Positions 37,899-46,429 of a DNA stretch of 60,000 nt are shown piece after piece. The notes beneath the pieces were generated by a model. That model worked only from the letters and a program-made list of their open reading frames with translations. It was not told the origin of the DNA and made no database searches. Position numbers and translations under genes: made by a program. The stretch is from contig CAJNDS010000025.1 in the NCBI GenBank assembly GCA_905221605.1, forward strand, positions 891,501-951,500, in the 5' to 3' direction. The stretch comes from Symbiodinium natans. Lineage: Eukaryota > Sar > Dinophyceae > Suessiales > Symbiodiniaceae. Within the stretch, counting starts at the first letter, position 1. The number at the start of each line of letters is the position of its first letter.

Positions 37899-38056
37899 CA
37901 TAGCATGTAGTGGTGCACAATTCTGGCCTACCAATAGCACGCGGGTGAGGAAGAAGATCTGAACTGCCCGTGTTCCCGCGTGCCGCTGTAAGGTCAGCAG
38001 AAAGGTGGCACTGATTGCACCAAGTTCCAGGCAGCGACCCCGCTCAACCGGCTCCA
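37899..38056 (-). CDS. Two-exon minus gene, upstream exon (52 codons)
   Basis: Acceptor attgagatgag; frame E-P-V-E-R-G-R-C-L-E-L-G-A-I-S-A-T-F-L-L, then T-L-Q-R-H-A-G-T-R-A-V-Q-I-F-F and L-L-V-G-Q-N-C; donor GCTATG|gtatat. The 99-nt intron (37800-37898) keeps phase. Confidence 0.55.
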
Positions 38057-38297
38057 CTCATCTCAATCCCTAGTAAACAAAGGGGAAAATTCCCTTTTTG
38101 TTTAGTAGTTTGGTAGCTTGGTAATCTAACACACTAAGCCCTGTTGCTCCAAGCGCTCATGAATGTGTCTCTGGTGATTAGCAGGGAGGGGCTCCTCGTC
38201 CCAACTCTGCTTACATGCTATAGCCCGGGTTTAGGGTTTAGGGTTTAGGGTTTAGGGTTTAGGGTTTGAGCTTTAGGGTTTAGGGTTCAGGGTTCAG

Positions 38298-38457
38298 GGT
38301 TGGTACAAGCTCACCATCGAACCCGACTTTTTTGGACCAGGTGGAGGAGAACGTTTACGGCGTAGAATTTGCCGATGACAGCAAGCCTGATGAAGCGCGG
38401 GCGACAACTGTGGTCAGCTTCGTTGCCACAAACTTCGCCGCCCCGAGGCTGAAATAG
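38298..38457 (+). CDS. Putative terminal exon, 52 aa, foldback at its stop codon
   Basis: Acceptor agggttcagggttcag after TTTAGGG repeats. Frame V-G-T-S-S-P-S-N-P-T-F-L-D-Q-V-E-E-N-V, then V-E-F-A-D-D-S-K-P-D-E-A-R and V-V-S-F-V-A-T-N-F-A-A-P-R-L-K-stop. The TAG lies inside the 8-bp target duplication of a family 1 element. Confidence 0.6.
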
Positions 38458-38458
38458 G

Positions 38459-38556
38459 TTGGGATGTTCCCCCTAATACTAACAGCTCCTTAACAGGGTA
38501 AGAGGGGGTACTATAATCCCTATTAAGGGCTGCTAGTATAAGGGGGAACATCCCAC
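38459..38556 (+). mobile_element. Foldback family 1, copy d, perfect 8-bp duplication
   Basis: 98 bp, ttgggatgttccccc to gggggaacatcccac, flanked by GAAATAGG at 38451-38458 and 38557-38564. The left duplication contains the stop codon of the upstream exon. Confidence 0.85.
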
Positions 38557-38564
38557 GAAATAGG

Positions 38565-38712
38565 ACTCAGTGCTATGTTGGGATGGCAGATGCCAAAGGG
38601 CTCCACCCCTCTGAGAAATGATAAAGAGGCCAGGCACAAGCCCCACAGGAGATGTATGTAGAATGTCTGCCGGTTATCCGACAAGAGACTCTCTACCAAC
38701 AACAGTTCAGGG
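38565..38712 (-). CDS. Possible exon between two family 1 elements
   Basis: Minus frame E-L-L-L-V-E-S-L-L-S-D-N-R-Q-T-F-Y-I-H, then L-L-W-G-L-C-L-A-S-L-S-F-L. Splice sites not defined. Confidence 0.35.
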
Positions 38713-38819
38713 TTGAGATGTTCCCCCTGATACAAGCAGTCCTACTGTAAATAGGGATTATAGTACCCCCCTATTATAATCCCGATGAAGGACTGTTAGT
38801 GTAAGGGGGAACATCCCAA
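38713..38819 (+). mobile_element. Foldback family 1, copy e
   Basis: 107 bp from ttgagatgttccccctgat to gggggaacatcccaa. No clear target duplication. Confidence 0.8.
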
Positions 38820-38898
38820 GGCCTGCAAGCCTTCAACCCTTAACCCTTGATAACCCTAAACCCTAAACCCTAAACCCTAAATAAACCCTAAACCCTAG

Positions 38899-38972
38899 CA
38901 TCTTCGAAGTCCTTACATCACACGCGGTGGGGCTCACTGCGGGAGTGGGCTAGGCTGCCGGAGTCCTTTCGG
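38899..38972 (+). CDS. Putative exon with CCCTAG acceptor and GTTTAGGG donor
   Basis: Left junction ccctaaaccctag, right junction TTTCGG|gtttaggg, 74 nt. The only fully open frame reads S-S-K-S-L-H-H-T-R-W-G-S-L-R-E-W-A-R, then L-P-E-S-F-R, with 2 + 24 codons. Confidence 0.5.
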
Positions 38973-39026
38973 GTTTAGGGTTTAGGGCTTAGGGTTTAGG
39001 GTTTAGGGTTAGGGTTTAGGGCTCAG

Positions 39027-39113
39027 ATGCAGTCAGCATCGCACAGGATCGTTCATCAGATTGAAGGCGGAATCTTTTTATTGCCCCCTGCAGAGAACAT
39101 CAGTACACGCTGA
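39027..39113 (+). CDS. Putative terminal exon, 28 aa
   Basis: Acceptor gtttagggctcag directly before ATG; Q-S-A-S-H-R-I-V-H-Q-I-E-G-G-I-F-L-L, then P-P-A-E-N-I-S-T-R-stop. Confidence 0.45.
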   Translation: MQSASHRIVHQIEGGIFLLPPAENISTR

Positions 39114-39286
39114 GATTGCTGCACGAACAATCGCGACACTGGTGTTGATGATCCCCTGAAATCCTGTCATCCATTCTGAGTTTTTTGGATTACCGCCGGG
39201 TTCAGGGGGAAGGGGCAATTGTAATCTAAACCCGAAACCGATTGCAAGAGCACTTCTGCTGAGACTACGGCGACTTTGTCCGTGCC

Positions 39287-39451
39287 ATGGAAGCAGCAGA
39301 AATTCAGTTCAGTAGGCGAAGGGATCCTTGGGGCTGGTCTCGAGCTGTCGGATGGAGAGGCTTGCTTGCCAGTATGGTTCCGTTTGTTAGGATAGTTCCT
39401 GTGAAGAAAGCGGTAGATGTAGTTTTAATGGTAGCTTACGGAGTATCGTGA
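39287..39451 (+). CDS. Small ORF, 54 aa
   Basis: ATG; E-A-A-E-I-Q-F-S-R-R-R-D-P-W-G-W-S-R, then W-R-G-L-L-A-S-M-V-P-F-V-R-I-V and a Val-rich amphipathic end, TGA. The frame extends upstream to a gctgag acceptor with D-Y-G-D-F-V-R-A. Confidence 0.5.
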   Translation: MEAAEIQFSRRRDPWGWSRAVGWRGLLASMVPFVRIVPVKKAVDVVLMVAYGVS

Positions 39452-39496
39452 CTAAGTCAACTTCATTGTGTTGCTCACGCCCCAGGACTTCTTTGC

Positions 39497-39742
39497 ATGT
39501 GGAAAAGTTTTGAGCCATGCTTGTCAACTCCTCGGGTTATCGGCGGTCCTCAGGTTTCTGAAGCCAAGAATCACAGAATACGAGCCATGAGTTGGCGGCA
39601 TAAGTTAGTAGCTGTGGTGAACACTACAACACGTAACGCAATCCCAGTTTGTTTGTTCTCCTTTGTGAACTGCCTCCTCTACTTGGACAGGTGGGAGGGT
39701 CGAAGGTGCATCAAACTTGGAGTATATTGCAACAAGCCGTAG
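39497..39742 (+). CDS. Unnamed 81-aa ORF
   Basis: ATG, W-K-S-F-E-P-C-L-S-T-P-R-V-I-G-G; then R-A-M-S-W-R-H-K-L-V-A-V-V-N-T-T and a hydrophobic C-V-N-like segment, L-F-S-F-V-N-C-L-L-Y-L. A donor GACAG|gtggga lies at 39690 and an alternative exon start after cctcag. Confidence 0.45.
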   Translation: MWKSFEPCLSTPRVIGGPQVSEAKNHRIRAMSWRHKLVAVVNTTTRNAIPVCLFSFVNCLLYLDRWEGRRCIKLGVYCNKP

Positions 39743-40016
39743 TACAGTCGAGCACGGTTCGCAGAACCACGTACGAGAGTACATGGGTGTTCTTCCGGAC
39801 GTTGCCTTAGAACCATCTAAGGCACTGAAAATGAAGTTACCGAACCCTAGGCCTACAAGACTCCCTCAGTGCCTCATGGCACAACCCTAAACCCTCAAAC
39901 CTACACCTGAACCTTTAATTCCCCCAGGTTACTGGACAACTAAGTCCATTCCTGTCTGAAACACCCTATACCCTGAACCCTAGACCCTAAACCCTAAACC
40001 TTCTTTTCTGTCTGAG

Positions 40017-40126
40017 GCCAGTGTTCTGCCAACTTTCGAGGGCGCGATTCGTGCCGCGTGCGGGGCTAACATCCTTTGCGTGTTCCAGTCGTTGCCACCA
40101 TTCAAGGAATCTGGAACCGTAGTCAG
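40017..40126 (+). CDS. Putative internal exon, 36 codons
   Basis: CCCTAAA repeats, then cttcttttctgtctgag as acceptor; donor GTCAG|gtgttc. Frame S-V-L-P-T-F-E-G-A-I-R-A-A-C-G-A-N-I-L, then C-V-F-Q-S-L-P-P-F-K-E-S-G. The frame stays open after the donor to 40367. Confidence 0.55.
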
Positions 40127-40559
40127 GTGTTCCTATATTTCATACCATAGCAAGCCCCAAAGCCCATGGCTATTCTCGATTGTGAAGATATCCCCACCTG
40201 CATGCGGCTGGACTAAGTCTGCGCCGCATCATGGCAAATTCTATTGTATCCAGTATGTCCAGTACTACTTCTGCTTCATGCGAGACACCCTGTATCCTAC
40301 GCTTCTGGACCCTGGAGTATACTATTCTAGTGCAGTTCGGTTTGCCTTTGCATCCGTCGTCTTGTAGGGTCTGAGAGTCTTCCGAAGACATGACCACAAG
40401 TCCCCCATCCCAAGACACCCTGTAAGACCTCATAAGCCCCCAGAAAACTCTCATAAAACCCTATTAAAAGAACCCTGAAACGCCCAAGCAACCCCTTTAA
40501 GCTTCAGACCCCTCCAAGCCATCTAAGCCCCCTAAACCCTAAACCCTAAACCCTTCTAG

Positions 40560-40771
40560 TGACTTTGAGGTTCGAAGGTACCTTGACGGTCGAAGATGGG
40601 GAGCAGATTGTCGTCGAGGTATCCTACCCAAGTGCCTTGGTCGTGGAGGACCGGCGCTCCTTAAAGGGATCCAACGAGCCCTTAATACCTTGGGCTCCTT
40701 GCAAGGATGATGCGGCTTTAAGAGTTGTTAAATTCCCACTTCTCCCCGGAGCTAGGCTTGACCCTGTCTAG
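40560..40771 (+). CDS. Putative terminal exon, about 69 aa
   Basis: Acceptor ctaaacccttctag. Beta-like frame: L-R-F-E-G-T-L-T-V-E-D-G-E-Q-I-V-V-E-V, then S-A-L-V-V-E-D-R-R-S-L-K-G-S and R-V-V-K-F-P-L-L-P-G-A-R, TAG. A gtatcc donor after V-V-E is an alternative end. Confidence 0.6.
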
Positions 40772-41093
40772 GCATACTTTGGACGCGATTCTGGCAGCTA
40801 AGTGGATATGCCCACGCTCGCTTATGAGAGAGAAACCTGGTGTCATTGTGATATGGGGTTTGATCAGCTACCAAAAATGCACTTGAAAAGCCAGGCAGGA
40901 CTTCCTGCAAGGTAGCTGCCAGCATACGAGGGGTTTTGTTTGAGGTTCCCTTGTAGGGGTCGAATTTAATATTCTCTGCTTCGGGTCCCGCTGCAATATG
41001 CAGCTTGGTACGTTTCTTGCCAGTGGGGACCCGATGATGCATGTAAGAACTCAGAGAGTTGAGGGTGCACACGCATGTCCCCCTGCAGGACAT
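40752..41093 (-). CDS. Unnamed 113-aa ORF
   Basis: ATG; Cys-containing start, basic middle (T-G-K-K-R-T-K-L-H-I-A-A-G-P-E), then Y-K-G-T-S-N-K-T-P-R-M-L-A-A-T and F-S-S-A-F-L-V-A-D-Q-T-P-Y. Repeat-free. On the plus strand 41050-41125 is also open and enters a foldback element. Confidence 0.45.
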   Translation of the reverse strand: MSCRGTCVCTLNSLSSYMHHRVPTGKKRTKLHIAAGPEAENIKFDPYKGTSNKTPRMLAATLQEVLPGFSSAFLVADQTPYHNDTRFLSHKRAWAYPLSCQNRVQSMPRQGQA

Positions 41094-41125
41094 CTTCAGC
41101 AACGTTCAGGCCCGAACCTCATGGT

Positions 41126-41242
41126 TTGGGATGTTCCCCCTAAAACTAGCAGTCCTTCATAGGGGGCGTTTATAATAGGGGGGGGGGGGGGGGTACTATA
41201 ATCCCCTATCAAGGACTGTTAGCATGAGGGGGAACATCCCAA
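41126..41242 (+). mobile_element. Foldback family 1, copy f
   Basis: 117 bp, ttgggatgttccccct to ggggggaacatcccaa, with an expanded G run inside. Flanks CTCATGGT and CTCGCGGT match at 6 of 8 positions. Confidence 0.8.
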
Positions 41243-41462
41243 CTCGCGGTGAATGTCGCTGTTGTATTTTGGGAAAGCAGTGTTGAACATGTCATGACTC
41301 GGATCTTACCAGAAGGCAGGCAGCCTCTGTTTCGGGGGTACAACAGGGGAAGTCTAACTTAGAGCAACGTTTTAAAGTAGTGTAAAAAAACGACTTAAAC
41401 TATATCTTATATGATGCTACAGCTTAGTTAGAGTATATTACAGTACGCTACACGCTTGCAAG

Positions 41463-41520
41463 CTGTGATCAGCAAACTTGCAGCCTCAACTGTAGCGCAT
41501 CTAGACTTCAAGGCGCGAAG
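41463..41520 (+). CDS. Putative exon, possible 23-nt intron after it
   Basis: Acceptor acgcttgcaag; V-I-S-K-L-A-A-S-T-V-A-H-L-D-F-K-A-R; donor CGAAG|gtgttg. An acag at 41543 would give a 23-nt intron and a phase-matched continuation, E-L-S-R-K-W-S-N-R-I-F-S-P-E-R. Without splicing the frame runs to 41665. Confidence 0.4.
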
Positions 41521-41751
41521 GTGTTGGGATGGAGGGTTTACAGGGAACTGTCCCGCAAGTGGAGCAACCGCATATTCTCACCAGAGAGAAGTAATGCTAC
41601 AGCATACTTTGGTCTACGGTGCTATCGTTCATAGACCCTGCTATAGCTCAATGCAGTACACCTAGACCTTCAACCCTAGAGTTTAAACCCTAAGGCCTCA
41701 ACCCTTTCCTCTAAACCCTAAACCACCTGAACCCTCAACCCTATACTCCAG

Positions 41752-41868
41752 GTGGTGGTCAAGATTCCGCCCAAGCCTTACCCCGGCGCCAAACCGACCA
41801 CGACGCGAACTCGGCCCGAGCTCCTGGCTCCGCAGCCATCAGTGCAGCACAGACTAGAGGGTTATCTA
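41752..41868 (+). CDS. Putative exon, Pro/Thr-rich, 39 codons
   Basis: CCCTAAA-like repeats, then ctatactccag; V-V-V-K-I-P-P-K-P-Y-P-G-A-K-P, then T-R-P-E-L-L-A-P-Q-P-S-V-Q-H; donor ATCTA|gtaggt. Confidence 0.5.
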
Positions 41869-42096
41869 GTAGGTTTGCAACCGTTTAACGTCTATAGACA
41901 GCTCCAAAGTGCGGCAGGATTTGTTATAGTTACGCTAAATAAATTAAGAAATAGCATATATATATATATATACATAGAGACATATATCTAATTATTTGTT
42001 TTTTGTTTGTGTTCAGTTGTTAGTTTTTTTATTGACTATATATATATATACATATATATATATGTAGATATACATATATATATATATATACTACAG

Positions 42097-42192
42097 GGGT
42101 CCTGTCTCCGGATGGAGCTTGATTCTGCTCTGTGCGCTTTCTTCGTTGAAACCTTCGTGAGAACTGGTGCAGGGGTGCCAGGCGGTGACTAA
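42097..42192 (+). CDS. Putative terminal exon, 31 aa
   Basis: Acceptor atatactacag after a TA run; G-S-C-L-R-M-E-L-D-S-A-L-C-A-F-F-V-E-T-F, then V-R-T-G-A-G-V-P-G-G-D and TAA. Confidence 0.5.
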   Translation, partial: GSCLRMELDSALCAFFVETFVRTGAGVPGGD

Positions 42193-42299
42193 AACCCACG
42201 AGGTAGCAATCGTCAACTTGGCAGTACTTTGTACTTGTGCTGGTGGGAGCGGCAGTGGCCGCAGCAGTATCTAGTAGCAGAGTAGTCAGAGTAGTCAAA

Positions 42300-42387
42300 G
42301 GTGTCAGAGTAGTAGTAGTAGCAGTAGTAGTAGTAGTAGTCGTCGTCGTCGTAGTAGTCGTAGTAGTAGTAGTACTACTACTACTAC

Positions 42388-42420
<33 letters not shown>

Positions 42421-42452
42421 AGGAGGAGGAGCAGTTGTTTGTGGTGGTGCTT

Positions 42453-42485
<33 letters not shown>
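42300..42485. repeat. TAG/GTC trinucleotide and GTGGTC hexanucleotide repeat
   Basis: (TAG)n switches to (TAC)n near 42373-42390 and back, giving an inverted repeat, followed by six GTGGTC-type units. Confidence 0.9.
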
Positions 42486-42488
<3 letters not shown>

Positions 42489-42503
42489 CTCCTTCTTGGC
42501 TGG

Positions 42504-42605
42504 ATGTTGACGCACCTCTGTGAAGTCGCTGATTCCCTTCGTGAGGAATGTGCGAGCCTGTTTTGTTTGGCGTGGCTTTGCATGCTCATCTGTCCTACCC
42601 TGTGA
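42504..42605 (+). CDS. Cys-rich small ORF, 33 aa
   Basis: ATG; L-T-H-L-C-E-V-A-D-S-L-R-E-E-C-A-S-L-F, then C-L-A-W-L-C-M-L-I-C. In frame with the upstream Val-coding repeat. Could be an exon end or a hydrophobic peptide. Confidence 0.4.
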   Translation: MLTHLCEVADSLREECASLFCLAWLCMLICPTL

Positions 42606-42660
42606 ATCCTACCCTAGAAACCCTACATCCTATAAGACCCTAAACCCTAAGCCACTTGAG

Positions 42661-42774
42661 TTGAACCAAGATTCTGGCCCGCGAAAGCGTCCACAAACTG
42701 TTCCTGAGGTGGTTCCGCCAATGGTTTGCAAGAGGACTGACCCGAGACATGTGCAATCTTTCATGAAAATCTGA
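42661..42774 (+). CDS. Putative terminal exon, 37 aa
   Basis: CCCTAAA repeat, then gccacttgag; L-N-Q-D-S-G-P-R-K-R-P-Q-T-V-P-E-V-V-P, then R-T-D-P-R-H-V-Q-S-F-M-K-I-stop; 38 codons including stop, phase 0. Confidence 0.55.
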   Translation: MNQDSGPRKRPQTVPEVVPPMVCKRTDPRHVQSFMKI

Positions 42775-42952
42775 AGCACACTAAGCATTTCTTGTCATAA
42801 GAGTACACTTTCAAGTGATTGGATCGTCTGATGATCTGGCGCCGATCCTTAGGGTGATGTTTTGTCGTGCAAAACAATAAGGCGCCGTACTCCGGCACAG
42901 TTGAAGTATCGCACTCTTAGACGAGCTGGCACAACGAGTTGGGACAGGCTGG

Positions 42953-43195
42953 ATGAAGTCGTCAATCCTGACTCAGCTTGCCATTCCTCCGATTTTGAAA
43001 CTTGGATTTCAGATTATTGGAGAGAGTGTAGCAAGGTATAGAAGTACAATTCCACAGAGACAGAGAGAGAGCGAGAGAGAGAGAGAAGAGAGACAGAGAG
43101 ATGGAGCCTCATTCCAGGACTGCTTTACACAGCACAGGGGCCACAATGCAATTATGTACTGGACTCTACAAAACGCAGACAGATTTTTCCATTGA
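42953..43195 (+). CDS. Unnamed 80-aa ORF
   Basis: ATG; amphipathic start K-S-S-I-L-T-Q-L-A-I-P-P-I-L-K-L-G-F, then a (GA)n-encoded Arg/Glu tract (about 43053-43102) and Q-H-R-G-H-N-A-I-M-Y-W. The purine tract may not be coding. Confidence 0.4.
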   Translation: MKSSILTQLAIPPILKLGFQIIGESVARYRSTIPQRQRESEREREERQRDGASFQDCFTQHRGHNAIMYWTLQNADRFFH

Positions 43196-43198
43196 CAG

Positions 43199-43352
43199 GC
43201 CTTGCCTTGCGCCCCTTCCGATCAGAGCCCATCCGAGGAAGAATGCGCCGGTCAGTGTTGGGGATACTGATCTCGCGCGACTTTCCGTCGCTTTCAAGCA
43301 AGTCTTTTCTGATTCCCAGAGCAACAGGGATGACAGACCCACTATTGCTTAG
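43199..43352 (+). CDS. Putative terminal exon, 50 aa
   Basis: Acceptor tttttccattgacag; P-I-R-A-H-P-R-K-N-A-P-V-S-V-G-D-T-D-L, then R-L-S-V-A-F-K-Q-V-F-S-D-S and a polar end, TAG. The other two frames are also open for 21-50 codons. Confidence 0.45.
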
Positions 43353-43729
43353 GCCCAATGTTCCCTGTGTTCTTGTACGTATGGGTTGCTAGACTAGGTT
43401 ATAGCCGACTTTTACTATATCATAATTCCTGATAGTATACCACACGAAATAGTCTTGTACGAGGGTGCTGGGGTTTCCACCTTTTTCATCTCCCCAACCG
43501 ACGCACGCACTAGAAGCTTTCCATGCTGCCCCTGCCGATAGCCAGTATCTAGTGGGGTTTTGGGTTGAGGGCTTTGGGTTTAGGAATATAGGGTCAAAGC
43601 ATCATTACAGCTTCACGCTGGCTGTGTGAGGTTCTGACGAATCATTGCTCTACATCAAGAGCTGACCACCTCATTGGGAAACCTGAAGACCAATCATTGC
43701 CATGGGTTTGCACTTGTTTGTTCTTGCAG

Positions 43730-43758
43730 ATATCGTGGCCAGGGCCATTGCTGAATGA
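43730..43758 (+). CDS. Putative short terminal exon
   Basis: Strong acceptor ttgtttgttcttgcag; I-V-A-R-A-I-A-E-stop. Confidence 0.4.
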
Positions 43759-43788
43759 AGTTTTACCTGCTGAAGAACTGTACAGCCC

Positions 43789-44412
43789 CTATGCATAACA
43801 AGCAACATCATGGCCAGCAGAACCGACCCAATACTGATCTACTGTCGAGGTTACAACAGAGGACACACCGCCGCCAGCGAATACTTCTCTGGTTATGGTG
43901 AGCAATACCTCGGAGGCCTCGATGGAGTCCCTTTCTTGAAGTACTTCCTTCCCGAGAATCCCGGTAAGAAATACTCGACTTCCACTACTACCTGTGCCAC
44001 CACCAACCCTGCCTCGTCTTCTGCCGTAGTCTGACAGGAGAACCTTCAAGTACCCGTCACCACTACTACTGCTACTACGACGACGACTGCACCTGCTACT
44101 GCCATCTTCTTGTGCTGCTGCTGCAACTGCTGCTGCTGCCGCCGCCTCCGCTGCTGCTGGCGCTACCACTGCCACTGCCACTACCCTACCACCACTACAA
44201 CTACCACAACGACCGCTACCAGCACTACCGCTACCACCACTACCACTACAACTACCACTGCCACTGCCACTACCACTACCACTACCACCACCACCACGAC
44301 CGCCACCACCACCGTGGTACAATGCTCCAAAACGCGAGGTTGCGAACGCCTTTGAAGCGTGATCAACGACCCTCTCACTCGAAAGTTGACATGGGGGGAT
44401 GATTTGTGGCAC
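43789..44412 (-). CDS. Low-confidence 207-codon ORF across repeats
   Basis: Unique flanks (S-S-E-R-V-V-D-H-A-S-K-A-F-A-T at one end, T-G-I-L-G-K-E-V-L-Q-E-R-D at the other) enclose Gly/Ser- and Ala-rich runs from CCA/CTG repeats. It excludes the plus exon at 43810. Confidence 0.3.
   Translation of the reverse strand: MPQIIPPCQLSSERVVDHASKAFATSRFGALYHGGGGGRGGGGSGSGSGSGSGSCSGSGGSGSAGSGRCGSCSGGRVVAVAVVAPAAAEAAAAAAVAAAAQEDGSSRCSRRRSSSSSGDGYLKVLLSDYGRRRGRVGGGTGSSGSRVFLTGILGKEVLQERDSIEASEVLLTITREVFAGGGVSSVVTSTVDQYWVGSAGHDVACYA
43810..43963 (+). CDS. Putative first exon, 51 codons, consensus donor
   Basis: ATG; A-S-R-T-D-P-I-L-I-Y-C-R-G-Y-N-R-G, then E-Y-F-S-G-Y-G-E-Q-Y-L-G-G-L-D-G and K-Y-F-L-P-E-N-P; donor CCCG|gtaaga. 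The intron start leads into degenerate CTAC repeats to 44300. Confidence 0.5.
44040..44310. repeat. Degenerate CTA/CTG/CCA trinucleotide region
   Basis: Mixed ctact, gctgctg and ccacta motifs, less pure than the other expansions. Confidence 0.85.
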
Positions 44413-44615
44413 AAGCGTAGTACGCGACGGATGTTCGGGAGTGTCAGGAATGGTACACGAAACGTAAATTAGACGTGTGGGGCCGTGGGGTATTCTGAAG
44501 TTGTGCTTAACGAATTTCTTGGAGTGTTCAGTATGCCTCTCGACTGCTGGCGCTGATGCTCGCTAAGACGGAATATTTAACCGGAGGTAAATATACACAT
44601 TTACACATATAGACA

Positions 44616-44777
44616 ATGGCTGCGACCATGGCTGCCTGCCGGGCCTTCGCCCGAAACCGTTATATGAAGCTCCTGTCACAGGTGGTGACTGACGCACAAG
44701 TCGACCAGAAAGTTCGTGAGCTGATCTACAAGCACCGTGGCAGCTTGCGACAGCGTGATGTTATGATGCTGTGCTAG
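44616..44777 (+). CDS. Small ORF, 53 aa
   Basis: ATG; A-A-T-M-A-A-C-R-A-F-A-R-N-R-Y-M-K-L-L, then D-A-Q-V-D-Q-K-V-R-E-L-I-Y-K-H-R and L-R-Q-R-D-V-M-M-L-C-stop. The Arg/Ala start lacks acidic residues and could target a mitochondrion. AT-rich leader, GC-rich frame. Confidence 0.55.
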   Translation: MAATMAACRAFARNRYMKLLSQVVTDAQVDQKVRELIYKHRGSLRQRDVMMLC

Positions 44778-44977
44778 AGTATACATCCTACGATAGTTAG
44801 CGTATACCATGCAGCTTGCTTTAGTGAAGAGTTGAGTGCCGTTCGTTTATTGTTATCCGTGGCCCTTTTTTTGCACGTAGGTTTGGCATGACCTGGCCAT
44901 TGCAGCTGCATCAGATACGCGCCCAATACACTGACGGAAAGCCCGCGTCTGCATTGGTAGAGTGTATGTCCAAGCCC

Positions 44978-45053
44978 ATGTGTGCGTGTGCGTGTGCGTG
45001 TGCGTGTGCGTGTGCGTGTGCGTGTGCGTGTGCGTGTGCGTGTGCGTGTGCGT
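44978..45053 (+). repeat. (GTGTGC)n hexanucleotide repeat
   Basis: About 12 units, reading Cys-Val on plus and His-Ala on minus. Confidence 0.95.
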
Positions 45054-45246
45054 GAACACTAAACCTGAAAGGTTTGGTTCGCACATTTGCCCGGACGCTG
45101 TGCTTGGTGGCTACTGGCGCATTGACGCCAAGTACTCGAGCTTGGAGACGAAGGAGCTGCATCCTGGGTTCAGAGTTTATCGGCTTATAGGGTTTCGGAT
45201 ACCGGTCGGTTGCGAGTATACTACAAAGAACAATGTTGTTCTATGA
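45054..45246 (+). CDS. Putative 3' exon after the hexanucleotide
   Basis: Frame N-T-K-P-E-R-F-G-S-H-I-C-P-D-A-V-L-G-G, then Y-W-R-I-D-A-K-Y-S-S-L-E-T-K and F-R-V-Y-R-L-I-G-F-R-I-P-V, TGA. Open upstream through the repeat. Confidence 0.45.
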
Positions 45247-45437
45247 TCTTCCAACATACATCCTAAATTGTGTATTCTGGTAGTCATGGGACAATGCCAG
45301 AAATTGCTCATGGCATCCTTTGTGCATTTTTTTACCGCGATCATAGACATCCTCACAGTCATAGCTTTAAGTAGATTTGCTTAAGGGAATGCTGTGCGAG
45401 TATACAAAGGGCTGCAAGTCAACCAGGAATCCTAGCG

Positions 45438-45593
45438 ATGATCCACGCTGCAAGTGTGTCTGCTTCTGATACCATGTATATGACACAAATGTTCCCCACA
45501 CGACTTGCAGCAGCTTCGACGGTCGGTTCGCGATGCTTCATGGGGAATACGACTACTGTTAGCGGTAAGCCTAGGTTCATGGGCATCTTATAG
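45438..45593 (+). CDS. Small ORF, 51 aa, possible first exon
   Basis: ATG; I-H-A-A-S-V-S-A-S-D-T-M-Y-M-T-Q-M-F-P, then R-L-A-A-A-S-T-V-G-S-R-C-F-M-G. A consensus donor AGCG|gtaagc lies at 45565; read through, the frame ends at TAG. Confidence 0.5.
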   Translation: MIHAASVSASDTMYMTQMFPTRLAAASTVGSRCFMGNTTTVSGKPRFMGIL

Positions 45594-45625
45594 CAGAAAT
45601 TCCTGCCAGTGAGTGAAAACCATGC

Positions 45626-46105
45626 CTATGACATTGCCTTCCTTGTCCCCGTCACTGTCGGGCGTTTAGCATGTGCAAGCTCGGTGTAGCACCATGAAAC
45701 CCGTAAGAGATGGTAGCCCAACACGCAAGCATGGGGCCAACGGCAACGATACGCATTGTAGCGCACCATGACCAGGACCGCGTCGAAGTGGACAACATTG
45801 CACCTCTGCTGAGTAGCGAGTCTTTCGTGAGTCGCTGCAAGGGTGCAGAGCCTTGGGGACTTTCCTTTACTCTGAAAGAACCCTAGTCTCGGAAAGTGCA
45901 GTATGCTGTGATATCTCTGGCATGGTTCAAAGGTCCTTTGTTTGTAGTATCGTAAGGCTTCCTTCATGCGACCCGGCTTCAAGTGAATGTGGACCCCCAG
46001 ACTAAGAAGAAAAGTTGGAGAGGAAGCTGAGTAGTGAACTTCCGGACCTAGTTCGTTGCTTGAGTGAGGTGCTGCCCCGACCGCACAGAGTGTGCAGCAC
46101 AGCAT
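45626..46105 (-). CDS. Unnamed 159-aa protein, possibly secreted
   Basis: ATG; M-L-C-C-T-L-C-A-V-G-A-A-P-H-S-S resembles a short signal peptide. Repeat-free frame with H-Y-S-A-S-S-P-T-F-L-L-S-L-G-V, then K-E-A-L-R-Y-Y-K-Q-R-T-F-E and W-P-H-A-C-V-L-G-Y-H-L-L. One of the longest non-repeat frames here. Head to head with the next gene; starts 21 bp apart. Confidence 0.5.
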   Translation of the reverse strand: MLCCTLCAVGAAPHSSNELGPEVHYSASSPTFLLSLGVHIHLKPGRMKEALRYYKQRTFEPCQRYHSILHFPRLGFFQSKGKSPRLCTLAATHERLATQQRCNVVHFDAVLVMVRYNAYRCRWPHACVLGYHLLRVSWCYTELAHAKRPTVTGTRKAMS

Positions 46106-46126
46106 GGTACAAAATAGTATAGTGCA

Positions 46127-46429
46127 ATGCCCAATCACAGCACACTAACTGGGCAGCATACTCTATTCTACTACAGGTTACTTCATGGTTTTTTTGCTTC
46201 AGCCTGCATTGTGTTCCCAATCGTTTTGTTTCCCCAAACCATGGTTGAAATCCTTAATATTGATCCACTGCCTTCTGAAAAGGTGGTTCTGCAAGAGCTC
46301 TGGGCCGTAGGAGCCCGAGGCATTTGGTCAACTCTGCACCCTTGCAACACCTATGCAGCACTATGTATTTCCTCAACCCCTACTGCCCAGATAAGTGCCA
46401 AAACACAAGGCCGAAACCTGGAAAGTTGA
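46127..46429 (+). CDS. Unnamed small membrane protein, 100 aa
   Basis: ATG; Y-Y-R-L-L-H-G-F-F-A-S-A-C-I-V-F-P-I-V-L is a membrane helix, followed by V-E-I-L-N-I-D-P-L-P-S-E-K-V-V and E-L-W-A-V-G-A-R-G-I-W, an amphipathic stretch. The layout recalls small multi-helix proteins of unknown function. A ctactacag acceptor lies inside, and a second frame from 46396 looks like the true 3' exon. Confidence 0.5.
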   Translation: MPNHSTLTGQHTLFYYRLLHGFFASACIVFPIVLFPQTMVEILNIDPLPSEKVVLQELWAVGARGIWSTLHPCNTYAALCISSTPTAQISAKTQGRNLES

